From positions 235,673 to 299,672 of the forward strand of contig JAPDRN010000029.1 of NCBI GenBank assembly GCA_030247855.1: DNA of 64,000 nucleotides. Direction: 5' to 3'. The number at the start of each line of letters is the position of its first letter. Positions within the stretch are counted from its first letter, which is position 1. Made by a program: the position numbers and the translations under genes. Source of the stretch: Knufia peltigerae. Its lineage: Eukaryota; Ascomycota; Eurotiomycetes; Chaetothyriales; Trichomeriaceae. Below are positions 11,203-21,565 of the stretch, in pieces. Below the pieces are notes generated by a model. It saw nothing but the letters and a program-made list of their open reading frames with translations. It searched no databases and was not told the origin of the DNA.

Positions 11203-14200
11203 TGAAGACCCCGAGCGCAGTCTCAAGATGGAAAACGGAGATTCCATGCGGTCGGCTATTAAGCAGATTGCCTCGGGTCGTTTTGGTGTCACCTCGAACT
11301 ACCTTGCAGACTCAGACGAACTTCAGATCAAAATGGCTCAAGGTGCGAAGCCTGGTGAAGGTGGTGAACTTCCCGGACACAAGGTTTCCGAACCTATCGC
11401 TCGCACAAGACATTCGACTCCTGGCGTCGGTCTTATCTCGCCTCCACCTCATCACGATATTTACTCGATTGAGGACTTGAAGCAGTTGATTTATGATTTA
11501 AAGTGCTCAAACCCTCGTTCCAGAGTGTCTGTCAAGCTGGTGTCTGAGGTTGGTGTCGGTATTGTCGCAGCTGGTGTCGCGAAGGCCAAGGCCGATCATA
11601 TTTTGATCTCTGGTCACGATGGTGGTACTGGTGCTTCTAGATGGACTGGTATCAAGTATGCCGGACTTCCATGGGAGCTGGGTTTGGCCGAAACTCACCA
11701 GACTTTGGTTCTCAACGATCTTCGAGGTCGAGTCATCGTCCAGACTGATGGGCAGATTCGAACCGGACGTGACGTTGCCATTGCCTGTCTGCTCGGTGCC
11801 GAAGAATGGGGTTTTGCAACCACACCACTCATTGCGATGGGCTGCATTATGATGCGCAAGGTAAGCAACGACGTTCCCCAACGCTTGACCGTGCTAACAT
11901 ATTTAGTGTCACTTAAACACCTGCCCTGTAGGTATTGCCACTCAGGATCCTTTGCTTAGGAAGAAGTTCCAAGGTACCCCAGAGCACGTCATCAACTTCT
12001 TCTACTATATCGCCAACGAGCTCCGTGCGATCATGGCTCAACTTGGTTTAAGAACTGTTAATGAAATGGTTGGCCGTGCCGAACTCTTGAAGGTCCGCGA
12101 GGATCTTCGCTCGCGAAAGACTGAGAATCTTGACCTCTCACTCATTCTTACACCAGCTCACTCAATCCGCCCAGGTGTTGCCACCTACAACGTCCGCAAG
12201 CAGGATCACAAGTTGCACACTCGTCTTGACAACAAACTAATCTCAGAGTCAGAACTTGCGCTCGAGAAGGGTCTGCCTTGCCGGATTGAAACTGACATTG
12301 TCAACACCGACCGCACACTGGGCGCGACCTTGTCATACCAGATCAGCAAGCGATATGGTGAGGCCGGCCTGCCCCAAGATACCATCCACGTCAATATAAG
12401 AGGCTCAGCTGGTCAATCTTTCGGCGCTTATCTTGCTCCCGGTGTCACCCTGGAACTAGAGGGTGATTCCAACGACTATGTTGGTAAGGGTCTTTCTGGT
12501 GGTCGTCTGATTGTCTACCCACCGCGCAGCGCTGTCTACAAGGCCGAAGAAAATATCCTCATTGGCAATGTCTGTCTCTATGGCGCCACCAGCGGTACAT
12601 GCTACTTTAGGGGTGTCGCTGCTGAACGCTTCGCCGTCCGAAACTCTGGCGCCAACGCTGTTGTTGAAGGCGTTGGTGACCACGGATGTGAATACATGAC
12701 TGGTGGCCGTATCGTTGTTCTAGGAAGTACCGGGCGCAACTTCGCTGCCGGTATGTCTGGCGGTATTGCATATGTTCTTGACATGAACCAGGATTTCCAT
12801 TCCAAAATCAATATGGAAATGGTCGAAGTCTCTGGCGTGGACGACCCATCTGAGATCGCTTTCCTTCGAGGCATGATTGAGGATCATCATCACTACACCG
12901 GCTCCGAACTCGCAGCCCGCATTCTCTTGGAGTTCAACCGTGCTCTTCCACGTTTTGTCAAGGTGCTTCCCACGGACTACAAGAGAGTGTTGTTGGAGCA
13001 AGCAAAGAAGGCGGAAGAGGCCAAGAAAGCCGAATATCCTTTACCCTTGCTACCTGGCAATCCTGTGCGTAACCTGCACCAAGAACAACGCAACGCAGCG
13101 CAAGACAAGGAATCTAAGCAGAAGAAGGTTGACATGCTCGATATCGAGGAAGGTATCAACGGCGACGCGGACAAGGCCAAACAGAAGGCGGCACTGGTGC
13201 TTGACAAGACTCGTGGTTTCATGAAGTACACTCGTCGCAGTGAGAAGTACCGCAACGCTAAGACCAGAGTCAAAGATTGGGCTGAGTTGTCATCTCGTCT
13301 CAATGAGGATGAGCTGAAATACCAGTCTGCGAGATGCATGGACTGTGGTGTTCCCTTCTGTCAATCCGAAACTGGATGCCCGATCTCCAACATCATTCCC
13401 AAATGGAATGAGTTAGTATTTCAGGTGAGAGCGCTAACGTTCCTCAACGCTTGACTGTGCTAACATACTTACAGAACCAGTGGAAGGATGCCCTCAACCG
13501 TCTTCTGATGACAAACAATTTCCCTGAGTTCACTGGCCGTGTATGCCCCGCTCCATGCGAGGGGGCTTGTGTGCTTGGTATCAACGAGGACCCCGTGGGC
13601 ATCAAGAGCATTGAATGCGCCATCATTGACAAGGGTTTTGAAATGGGCTGGATGGTACCAAATCCACCTACTGAACGCACCGGCAAGAAGGTGGCTATCA
13701 TTGGATCTGGCCCTGCTGGCCTGGCTGCTGCCGACCAACTCAACCGTGTTGGCCACAACGTGACTGTGTATGAGAAATCGGATCGTTGTGGCGGTTTGCT
13801 CATGTACGGTATTCCCAACATGAAGCTCGATAAGCGCATTGTCCAACGACGAGTCGACCTCATGGCTGCCGAAGGTGTCAGCTTCGTCACAGGTGTTATG
13901 GTTGGACCTGGTGAGAAGTTCACTCTGGAATCTCTGCGCCAGAGCAACGACGCAGTTATCATCTCCACTGGCGCCCAGGTTCCTCGAGACCTCAAGATCA
14001 AGAACCGAGAAGCCGAAGGTGTCCACTTCGCCATGGAATTCCTCCATGCAAACACGAAGTCGCTCCTTGACTCAGAATTGGGTGATGGCAAGTACATTAC
14101 GGCCAAGGACAAGCATGTCATCGTCATTGGCGGTGGTGACACTGGTAACGATTGTATTGGTACCTCCCTTCGACACGGTGCTAAGTCTATCACAAACTTT

Positions 14201-14845
14201 GAACTTCTGCCACAGCCTCCACCGGAGCGTGCTCGCGACAACCCATGGCCTCAGTGGCCAAGAATCTACCGTGTAGACTATGGCCACACTGAAGTCAAGC
14301 AACATTATGGCAAAGATCCTCGCGAGTACTGTGTTATGACCAAAGACTTCGTCATGGAAGATGGCCGCGTTGTCGGTATCAATACCAACCGTGTTGAGTG
14401 GACCAAGTCAGCAACAGGTGCCTGGGAGATGAAGCCCAAGGAGGGAAGTGAGCAATATTTTCCTGCCGACCTTGTCTTGCTGTCAATGGGCTTCCTCGGC
14501 CCAGATGATCGCCTTTTCGAGTCCGAGATTGAGCTTGATCCACGCAAGAACATCAAGACCCCCAAGAACATGTACAACACCAACCTTCCGGGAGTCTTTG
14601 CGGCTGGTGATTGCCGTCGTGGCCAATCTCTCATTGTTTGGGGTATCAACGAAGGTCGACAGTGCGCCCGACAAGTGGACAGCTTTTTGATGCATACTGG
14701 TTCCGTCCTTCCCGTCACTGGCGGTATCGTCAGACGCGCTCAATATGACTCTGTGCCACTACCCCGTGAGCCCAAGACCCACAAGGATGGTGACATGGCT
14801 CATGCCACGGAAGAGATGAAGCGTGCACCAGAGATCAAGGCTTAA
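8239..14845 (+). CDS. GLT1: Glutamate synthase, NADH-dependent (GOGAT)
   Basis: It converts glutamine plus 2-oxoglutarate to two glutamates using NADH, in central nitrogen assimilation. Exons are 8239-8414, 8473-11860, 11907-13424 and 13475-14845; the product is about 2150 aa, as in yeast Glt1. A 52-residue propeptide precedes the N-terminal nucleophile Cys53 in the motif ACGVGF of the class II amidotransferase domain. The central and FMN-binding synthase domains follow, with 3Fe-4S cysteines around MGCIMMRKCHLNTCPVG; intron 2 falls between the first two cluster cysteines. Next comes the GXGXG beta-helix (about 1270-1480). The fused small subunit has the cysteines of RCMDCGVPFCQ and CPAPCEGAC, an FAD site GSGPAGLAAADQL and a second nucleotide site near VIGGGDTGND. 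Introns 2 and 3 share near-identical sequence. The start is the first ATG giving the usual propeptide length. Confidence 0.97.
11861..11906 (+). other. GLT1 intron 2, similar to intron 3
   Basis: This is a 46-bp intron, GTAAGC to TTTAG. Its last 35 bases before the final G (11871-11905) match 13437-13471 in intron 3 at 32 of 35 positions, including the GTGCTAACAT branch-point region. All three differences are C/T transitions. Confidence 0.9.
13425..13474 (+). other. GLT1 intron 3, similar to intron 2
   Basis: This is a 50-bp intron, GTGAGA to TACAG. It carries the second copy of the 35-base segment seen in intron 2, although the surrounding exons are unrelated to each other. Confidence 0.9.
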
Positions 14846-15801
14846 GCCTAAACCAGTCCGAGCACACAAAATAGCACGAGAATATGAGCATGAATGCAGC
14901 ATGAAATTGGATCCGGGGTGGTTCTTTCGACATTTCAAAACAAAAAAAAGCTAGTCGCCGGATGACAAGCGAGGAGGAAGTCACTTTACTTTCAAATTTT
15001 CTCTTAGTGACGAAGCGTTTCAAGAATGAAAACGGGAGGCGATGCTCGCTAGACGTTATGGATTCACGGCCATCAGGTTTTTGGATGACGAACGGGGCGT
15101 GTGTTTCATTTCTTACAATCGTTCCCGAGCGACGGAGTTTCAGTCTTTATGAAATTTCACCGGTCTTTTTCGTATTGATATTTCTTTTTTTTTTGAAGAA
15201 ATGACCTGATTGGGGATATAAAATTGATTTTCGACGCTGCAGACTGCCAATTGGACATGTACCATTAACGAACTGGGTAGATAGCAGGTAAAAATTCAAC
15301 CTTTTCAATGAAAAAGCGCACATCATTCTTTCCAGCTCCTGGAGTCCTTGAGAGAGCACATTGATGAAGTGGCGATATCATCGTCTCAATATCCTCTCGT
15401 CCTCCACTCTCCCACCACCATAGATCCATAGTCGACACGCTCTCTCGCGTCTACTCCTTTCCACTCGCCCTTTCCTCTCCCCCTTTCCCTCTAGGCCCCC
15501 TACCGCGCTGGCCGGGGAACGAAACCTCCGCGGACTTGTTGACCAAAGGTTCGCCGCGCGGACGGGGACATTTGCACTACATATTCAACCAACGAAGCGG
15601 CTCGGCTCGACCCAAATGGCAACATTTGATCCATCTATCTTGTTGCCTTCCCAGCCATCTAGCCATATCATCCAAGAGCGACCATAAATAAAACTATACG
15701 TGGTAACAATAATTCGCAATGTCCGCAAATGAATTCAGGCTCCGATACGGGCTGCCGATTCAATCAGACCACAAAATGCCACTTGCATCATCCTTGTTCG
15801 A
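14846..15801. other. Intergenic between GLT1 and the lectin/subtilase gene
   Basis: This is 956 bp. It includes a T-rich tract near 15180-15195 and a pyrimidine-rich segment around 15390-15500. I see no convincing gene. Confidence 0.5.
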
Positions 15802-17246
15802 ATGGCACTGATCATACGATGTGGCGCTGTCCTTCATGTCCGGCAACACCTCGGAGTTGCATACTACGCGAGCCATTTCTGCTTTCTGAGAATTGAGCGA
15901 TTCGTTGCCAAAACTTGCCCCAAAAGTAAGTCATCTACTTGTTCGCTTTGTCGAGTGAGGCCGAATTTGAACCTGACTTTCTGGACGGAAAAGGGAGGCT
16001 GGGCCTGCAAGAAGGGTGGGTGGATATCATTGGGTAGCGATAAGAACTTTTCAAAAGGCAATGCCACCGCCGTCGCTCATAGGCAGTCTGAGATTGAAGT
16101 CTTTGCATGCGGTAAGGATGGTCGGATTTATTCGAAACTCGTCACAGACTTCGACCACCCAGGCACAGATTGGACGAGTCTGGGCCGCCCAGATTGTGGC
16201 TTTCCACCAAATGCCTACGTGTCGGCGAATTCATGCGTCTTGAAAAGCACAGAGGTGTTCGCTTGCGATTCGGATGGCCTCGTCTACACCACCACCTGGG
16301 ATCGAGAGGCCATCCCTTTAGGGGCGGAACAAGAGTGGCTCTGCCTGGGAGGTGCCATGATCCCTGGCTCCGAAGTGACGGTCCTCCACCGCAAAGATAC
16401 TCAACTCGACGTGTTCGGAAAGGACAGAAATTCTCGGCTCTACACGAACTGGAGAAATCGATACTCAGTCTGGGGAAGTCAACATGAGTGGGAAGCGATC
16501 AGCAAGCAGTACCCAGGCTTCTGTAATGTCGCTGCCGTTGCACGGACAAGCGAGCGGCTACATGTTTTCATCAACAACAAATCAGGACAAATGTATACCA
16601 GCTGGTGGCCAGCCAGGGACTGGCACGGAGCCAGTGACGGCTGGTATGACATGGGAAGGCCGCGTTACCAGGAGGGAAGCGTCTCGTCGTCTAGTCACAC
16701 GAGTGGGACGGTAGCGGCGCCTCGATATTCATCGATGAGTGAATCGCTGACACTGTTTGATGCGACAACGTTTGACAAAAAGCCAACGTGAGTGACGAAC
16801 TCGCGCAAAGTAGGAAAATGGGTCTCACAATACTGACATACTCAAATGGCAGTTCCCTTCAGGTTACAGAGTCGAAACATTGGATCCAGGATCTCATTAA
16901 AACAATCAATAATACCTTGTTCACATCTTCACGAAGAGAGCATGATCAGAAAGCAAAGGTCGCAATCCTGGACAGCGGAGTCGACCCTGGCCACGAGCAG
17001 TTTCAGAAGATCAACAAGCACCACGGGTGGACTTTCGTTGAGAATAATGACAATGTGCACGACCCGTATGGCCATGGTACTTTCACCGCAGGTCTTCTCA
17101 TGAAGATTGCCCCCAACACCGACCTATATATTGCCCGCGTCTGCACTTCCAACGAGCTGGATGATAATGCCAGTTTCCAACGAGTTGTAAACAATGTTAT
17201 GGATGAACTGTCGAGGGTGCTAGGGACGGGGACCACTAGAAGTTGA
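15802..17246 (+). CDS. Beta-propeller lectin-like protein fused to truncated subtilase
   Basis: Exon 1 is 15802-16787 and exon 2 is 16853-17246; the 65-bp intron begins GTGAGT, holds TACTGACAT and ends CAG, and frame is kept across it. Residues about 70-310 hold four or five repeats of some 45 residues beginning WxxLG and containing a VFACxxDGxxYT-type strand (for example EVFACDSDGLVYTTTW), the pattern of PLL/fucolectin-like beta-propellers. The second exon starts a peptidase S8 domain: VAILDSGVDPGH carries the catalytic Asp and YGHGTFTAGLLMKIAP the catalytic His. The chain stops about 45 residues later, so the oxyanion Asn and catalytic Ser are absent. It is either a degraded gene or a catalytically dead decoy. 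The N-terminal 60 residues are unrecognised, so the start is uncertain. Fungal S8 domains of this type often occur in NLR-like multidomain proteins. Confidence 0.6.
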
Positions 17247-17984
17247 AATGAAAAGTAAAATGGCTTGCTGAGAAATTCAATCACATCTTATGGGAGAGAT
17301 AACCACCGTGACGAGTATAAAGACTGGGAGGCGGCTTGACTGGACTGAAGAGGTGGAGATCAAGTCTCGAGGCAATGGTGATTGACAAGTTCACTGTATG
17401 TTAAAGATGTTTCGTCCGCCCGTCAAACTCAACCGAAGAATGTTCGGTGTCACCTAGTAACTCACCTATGTTGTGCACACCTTTATTCACGTTACTGATA
17501 ACTTCCGGTACCCGAGGCTTCGAGTGATTGTTGCACAAATTATCAGAGACTTTGTGACGAGTATGCAGATGATTTCCACCCACCGTAGCTACCTAATTAT
17601 CAAGGTATTCACATCTATTGTATTGAAAGAGGCGGTTCCCACAAACTCCCCGTGTCGGAGAAGACATTTCCCGGATATAACGTCATTTCCTCATTTGGAA
17701 TTCGAGTCTAACCTCGCTTCGTATCTGAGTCAGGGCGTTGCGGGTCCAGCGTAGGGAGCACGGTCCGCCTGGTGTAGATAGGGCATGCCAACTCGGTGGG
17801 CGAAGCATCATCAGCGAGTATATAACACACCCAACGTACGAGTAGAACATTTGGCACTTGGGCAAAGCAGTCTTCGATCTCTCTTGCTTTCTCTCTATCT
17901 CTCTCCACAAAGCCCAAGCCCTCCTGACCACAACCCCATTCCGACATTTTACACACAAAGTCACAAGGTTTTACAGAGTCGAAC
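17247..17984. other. Possible subtilase remnant, then the promoter of the MDR gene
   Basis: A short frame at 17335-17380 reads LDWTEEVEIKSRG, loosely like the segment after the His motif in S8 peptidases (DW..VDIIS). It lies in another frame and soon meets a stop; this is tentative. A CT-rich stretch at about 17876-17910 is a likely core-promoter element for the gene starting at 17985. Confidence 0.35.
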
Positions 17985-19094
17985 ATGGCCACCGAAACCC
18001 ATACGGCAGTCGTCCTCGAGGCAGTCGGACAGCCCGTGGTGTTGAAGACCGTCCCTGTCCCGAAAGCCAACCTGGGATCCGCCGTCATCAAGGTCCTCGC
18101 CACGGCACTCTCCCCAAACACCAAGACTGTGTACGGAGGCCACATGGGCGTCGGAGCCTTGCGCACGCCCCTCACGCCGGGGTTCGCATCCATCGGCCGG
18201 GTCCACAGCGTCGGCCCCGACGCGACGTCCCTGAAGCCGGGCCAACTGGTCATGTACGACTTTTGGACCTCGTCCAGGGACGATCCGGACGACAGCATCC
18301 TGGCCGGGTACATGGGCGGCGTCCCCCAGCTCGAGGACACCTGGAACAAGGGCACCCTCGCGGAATACGCCGAAGTGCCGCTGGAGCGAGTTTGGCCTCT
18401 GAACGAGGACCTGCTCTGCAACACCCTGAAGTACAGCCCGGCGGACCTCAGCTACATCGGCACGGTCTGTGTGCCGCTGGGGGGCCTGCTGGAGATCGAC
18501 GTCCGGCCGGGGGACAGCGTGATCGTCGCCCCCGCCACGGGCACCTTTGGGGGCGCCGCGGTGCCGGCCGCGCTCTCGCTCGGCGCAAAGGTCGTCGCTT
18601 GTGGGCGCAACGAGAAGATGCTGGCCAAGATGACCGACACCTTCGGGGCCTCGGGCAGGTTCCTCACCGTGAAGCTGTCGGGGGACACGGACCGGGACAC
18701 GGCGGCGATCAAGGCGGCGGCCGGGGGCAAGGGCGCGGACAGGTACATTGACTTTGTGCCACCGCAGGCGGCGGCCTCCAAACACCTCCTGTCGTGCTTG
18801 GGCGCCCTGCGGCCCCACGGGCGGGCGGCCCTGATGGGCCTCGTCTTCAGCAACGTCGAAATCCCGTACGCCTTTGTCATGTTGAAGGGCATCAGGATCC
18901 AGGGCCGCTACATGTTTGACAGGTGGCAGGGTGAGCAAGCCATCAAGTTGGTGGAAACCGGGAACCTCGTCCTCGGCGATCGACCACTGAGCGGGATGAA
19001 GATGATCGGGTTCAAGCTTCGAGACATTCATCGGGCCATCGACGCATCGTCTGAACAACATGGCTGGGGTAGTATGGTCGTCGTCGAGCCATGA
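17985..19094 (+). CDS. MDR-superfamily NAD(P)-dependent oxidoreductase, zinc ligands absent
   Basis: This is a single-exon 369-aa protein. The GroES-like half (1-150) contains LGSAVIKVLATALSPN and PGFASIGRVHSVGPDA, where zinc alcohol dehydrogenases have GHE; neither this Glu nor the usual catalytic Cys is present, so a quinone-reductase or enoyl-reductase-like, zinc-free mode is likely. The Rossmann half follows with VIVAPATGTFGGAAVPAALS. Fungal genomes often label such proteins isopropanol or zinc-binding dehydrogenase. The coding region is clearly richer in G and C than its flanks, mainly at third positions. It has no obvious operon-like partner, and the substrate cannot be inferred. Confidence 0.8.
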   Translation: MATETHTAVVLEAVGQPVVLKTVPVPKANLGSAVIKVLATALSPNTKTVYGGHMGVGALRTPLTPGFASIGRVHSVGPDATSLKPGQLVMYDFWTSSRDDPDDSILAGYMGGVPQLEDTWNKGTLAEYAEVPLERVWPLNEDLLCNTLKYSPADLSYIGTVCVPLGGLLEIDVRPGDSVIVAPATGTFGGAAVPAALSLGAKVVACGRNEKMLAKMTDTFGASGRFLTVKLSGDTDRDTAAIKAAAGGKGADRYIDFVPPQAAASKHLLSCLGALRPHGRAALMGLVFSNVEIPYAFVMLKGIRIQGRYMFDRWQGEQAIKLVETGNLVLGDRPLSGMKMIGFKLRDIHRAIDASSEQHGWGSMVVVEP

Positions 19095-19564
19095 TGACGA
19101 AGGGCGTGTACATACCCGCATCGTGCCGGTCGCGTCTGGGACGCTCCTTACCTACTCACTAAGGCTCATGGCTTAATATTTGAGGCCGCCATGGTCCACT
19201 GGCCTGATCCTACGCGCGGCATACTGCTCCTCTCAGTCTCGTCCGGCGAACGACAGATAGAATATGTGAACCACGAGGCGAAGAGTTCGGCCCTGGTAGA
19301 ATCGAGATTGTCAATGTTTGAGTGTAAAGTCCGCAGACCGAGATTGAATCGGCCATAATCAATGCCAAGATTGCGTCACTAGATCCGGCCTTCTGCGGCG
19401 CCCATTTTTTGTAATTTGAAGTTGCCCAGTAAGAGATTAGATATTGTCTTGTAAATTGTACGGGTGCGAGATCGCAGTCCGTTGTGGTTGCTGTTGACTG
19501 TCGGCGTCTTCTTCATCCTCTTCTTGAAATCCCAGTGAATTGCCGCAGCTCCCCCAATCCGAGA
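19095..19564. other. Intergenic, MDR gene to YAH1
   Basis: This 470-bp stretch contains no recognised feature. An in-frame ATG at 19484 would extend YAH1 upstream by 27 residues. Confidence 0.45.
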
Positions 19565-20328
19565 ATGACCGCAGGAATCCCAACTCGACTGTTCCTCTCG
19601 GCAGCAAGATTACAATGCTACGTCCCAGAAACGGTCGCTCCCAAGATAGCTTGCGCCAGACCACTCCCTCGCAAGGTCCACACATCTTCTTCTTTGGCAA
19701 GGCTTCGGCAGCATCAGGCCGCAGTTGAATACAAAAAGAGTCAGATCAGGTCCCATGTTCGAGCTCTGGAGCAAGGGCGGCGACGCTTTTCGACGAGTCC
19801 TGCCAGCCGTCATGGCCATCTCGATCCACCGAAACCAGGAGAAGAGTGCGTTTTTTTGGGCAATCAGCTTGCAATCAGAAAGACTTGCTGACCTTGGTGT
19901 GATGTACGATAGACTGCACGTTACGATAGTCGACAAAGATGGAGAAAGCCATACATTCGAAGTTGCCGCAGGGGACAATTTGCTGGACATTGCGCAGGCA
20001 AATGATCTAGAAATGGAAGGTTTGTGTTGACACACAACAGTTTATTCACCTCTGGTGGACAGCCAGATCTGACGACCTTTTTGCAGGTGCCTGTGGCGGA
20101 TCTTGCGCCTGTTCCACTTGTCACGTTATCGTCGAATCCGACGACATGTACGACAAAATCCCCGAGGCGAGCGACGACGAGAACGACATGCTAGACCTGG
20201 CCTTTGGTCTGACCGAGACATCGCGGTTGGGTTGTCAGGTACAGATGTCGCCCGAGTTAGACGGGCTCGTGGTTAAGCTGCCTCAGATGACGAGGAACAT
20301 GCAAGCCTCGGATTTTGAAAAGCGGTAA
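19565..20328 (+). CDS. YAH1: Mitochondrial [2Fe-2S] ferredoxin (adrenodoxin type)
   Basis: This ferredoxin delivers electrons for mitochondrial Fe-S cluster assembly, heme A and ubiquinone synthesis. Exons are 19565-19845, 19913-20019 and 20087-20328 (209 aa); both introns are 67 bp with CTGAC-type branch points. The N-terminus MTAGIPTRLFLSAARLQ is basic, amphipathic and free of acids, as expected of a matrix presequence. The mature domain begins near LHVTIVDKDGE. Cluster ligands are Cys132, Cys138 and Cys141 in CGGSCACSTC, with Cys179 in RLGCQV. The C-terminal MTRN..ASDFEKR tail is typical of fungal Yah1. The gene is convergent with RRP15, 122 bp apart. Confidence 0.95.
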
Positions 20329-20450
20329 TCGAAGGCGGTCTTCGTGTCACATAAAACGACCTGTATATGTACTATCATAAACTATCATCGCTCTTATCCT
20401 GGGACCCCCAAGACACAATAATGCCGATACTGGGCCTGGAATTGTGTATT

Positions 20451-21260
20451 CTATTGCACTGCTGCGGCCTGCTTCTTTCCCCCAATTAGATCCAGGAAGC
20501 CCTGTTTACTCATCTCATTTGCCTTTTCCTCGCGATTGGCCATGCCCACTGTGCCCTTCTTGCGCTCTTCTCGTGCCGCCTGTTCGCTGCTGACTTGGGC
20601 TGCTCGAACGGCGTTGAAGAGCTTGACCACACCTCGCTGCGCGACCTTTCGCAATCGCTTCTCTTCCTCGGCGATTTCGCCAGCCGTGCCAGAGTTCAAT
20701 CCCAACACATCCTTTATTCTTCCTCTTTCTAGATCCTCGCGACGTTCTGACCGTAACTTGGCTTTTGCTTTTCGCTCCAGTTTCTCATCGGCCAAGGATG
20801 TACTCGTCTCCACGGCTTGTTTGCTCCGAGAAAGCACGGGATCTTTACGTGCTGATTGAGAAAGCTTCGTTGACAGGATCTTGGATATCGAGGTTGAGAA
20901 GGCTTCAGGGTCATTTCGTTTGCTTGTAGACTTTCGTTTAGGATTGACACCTGGCACTGTATCTTCGTCGTCGTCCGCTGAGGAATCGTCTGCTTGCTCC
21001 GACTCTTCGAGGCCGTCTTCGTCCACATCATCCTCCGATTCTTCTACGGGCTTTGTGTTTTTCACTTTAGTTGTTGGCTTGCTGGTCTCCTCATCCGAAT
21101 CATTCAAGTTGACAGCGGTAAACTGTCCGTTCTCCTGCGCATCTGACTCGTCTGAAGAACTGTGGTAGTCCGTTTGTTTGCGAACTCGTTTTTTAGGTCG
21201 ATCTGTCTTGCCGCGCATCCCATCTTCGAGTCTGCGTTTTTTCTGTGACAGAGGAGCCAT
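20451..21260 (-). CDS. RRP15: Ribosome biogenesis factor Rrp15
   Basis: This nucleolar protein is needed for 27S pre-rRNA processing and the early 60S subunit. The predicted protein is 269 aa, starting at MAPLSQKKRR; an upstream ATG at 21371 would add 37 residues that look like leader. The N-terminal 120 residues are charged and acidic (Ser/Asp/Glu blocks, nuclear-localisation-like KKRRL and KKRVRK). The Rrp15 domain follows: DPEAFSTSISKILSTKLS, DPVLSRSK, a basic helix ERKAKAKLRSERREDLERG, and RLRKVAQRGVVKLFNAVRAA, the family's most conserved run. It is divergent from SRP54 with 305 bp between starts, an arrangement that would allow joint control of two growth genes. Confidence 0.92.
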   Translation of the reverse strand: MAPLSQKKRRLEDGMRGKTDRPKKRVRKQTDYHSSSDESDAQENGQFTAVNLNDSDEETSKPTTKVKNTKPVEESEDDVDEDGLEESEQADDSSADDDEDTVPGVNPKRKSTSKRNDPEAFSTSISKILSTKLSQSARKDPVLSRSKQAVETSTSLADEKLERKAKAKLRSERREDLERGRIKDVLGLNSGTAGEIAEEEKRLRKVAQRGVVKLFNAVRAAQVSSEQAAREERKKGTVGMANREEKANEMSKQGFLDLIGGKKQAAAVQ

Positions 21261-21565
21261 GGTGACTATGTCGACACTTTCTCGGCTGTCTGGAGGTCTG
21301 TACAGTGGTGTTGGCTGTACGAGAACTTGCAGCCCGACAAGAAAATTATGATAAAATTTCTCGGTCGGCAAAACTGCGGTGTAAAGAGAAAGAGGGTCAA
21401 TTTATTGCATGGCAAGCGCGGAGAGGGAAACACGGAGCATCGATGGCGTTTCTCCCCACTATCAGTCAACCACCCACACTGCGATAGATGCAGGAGACCT
21501 CAAGACGGCGATACACATACTGGTATTAGAGAGACTTTCTTCTTGTACAGCACCGATCAATCAAG
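21261..21565. promoter_or_regulatory. Divergent promoter region RRP15/SRP54
   Basis: This 305-bp gap separates two divergent start codons and must carry both promoters. I recognise no specific element. Confidence 0.5.

Noticed and set aside
11871..13471. RIP mutation as an explanation for the C/T differences between the two GLT1 introns.
   Set aside because: The repeated unit is only 35 bp, far below the length RIP needs, and three transitions prove nothing.
17961..19121. A 386-codon antisense frame and other long frames over the MDR gene.
   Set aside because: They arise from GC-rich third positions; the plus-strand product has a clear MDR fold.
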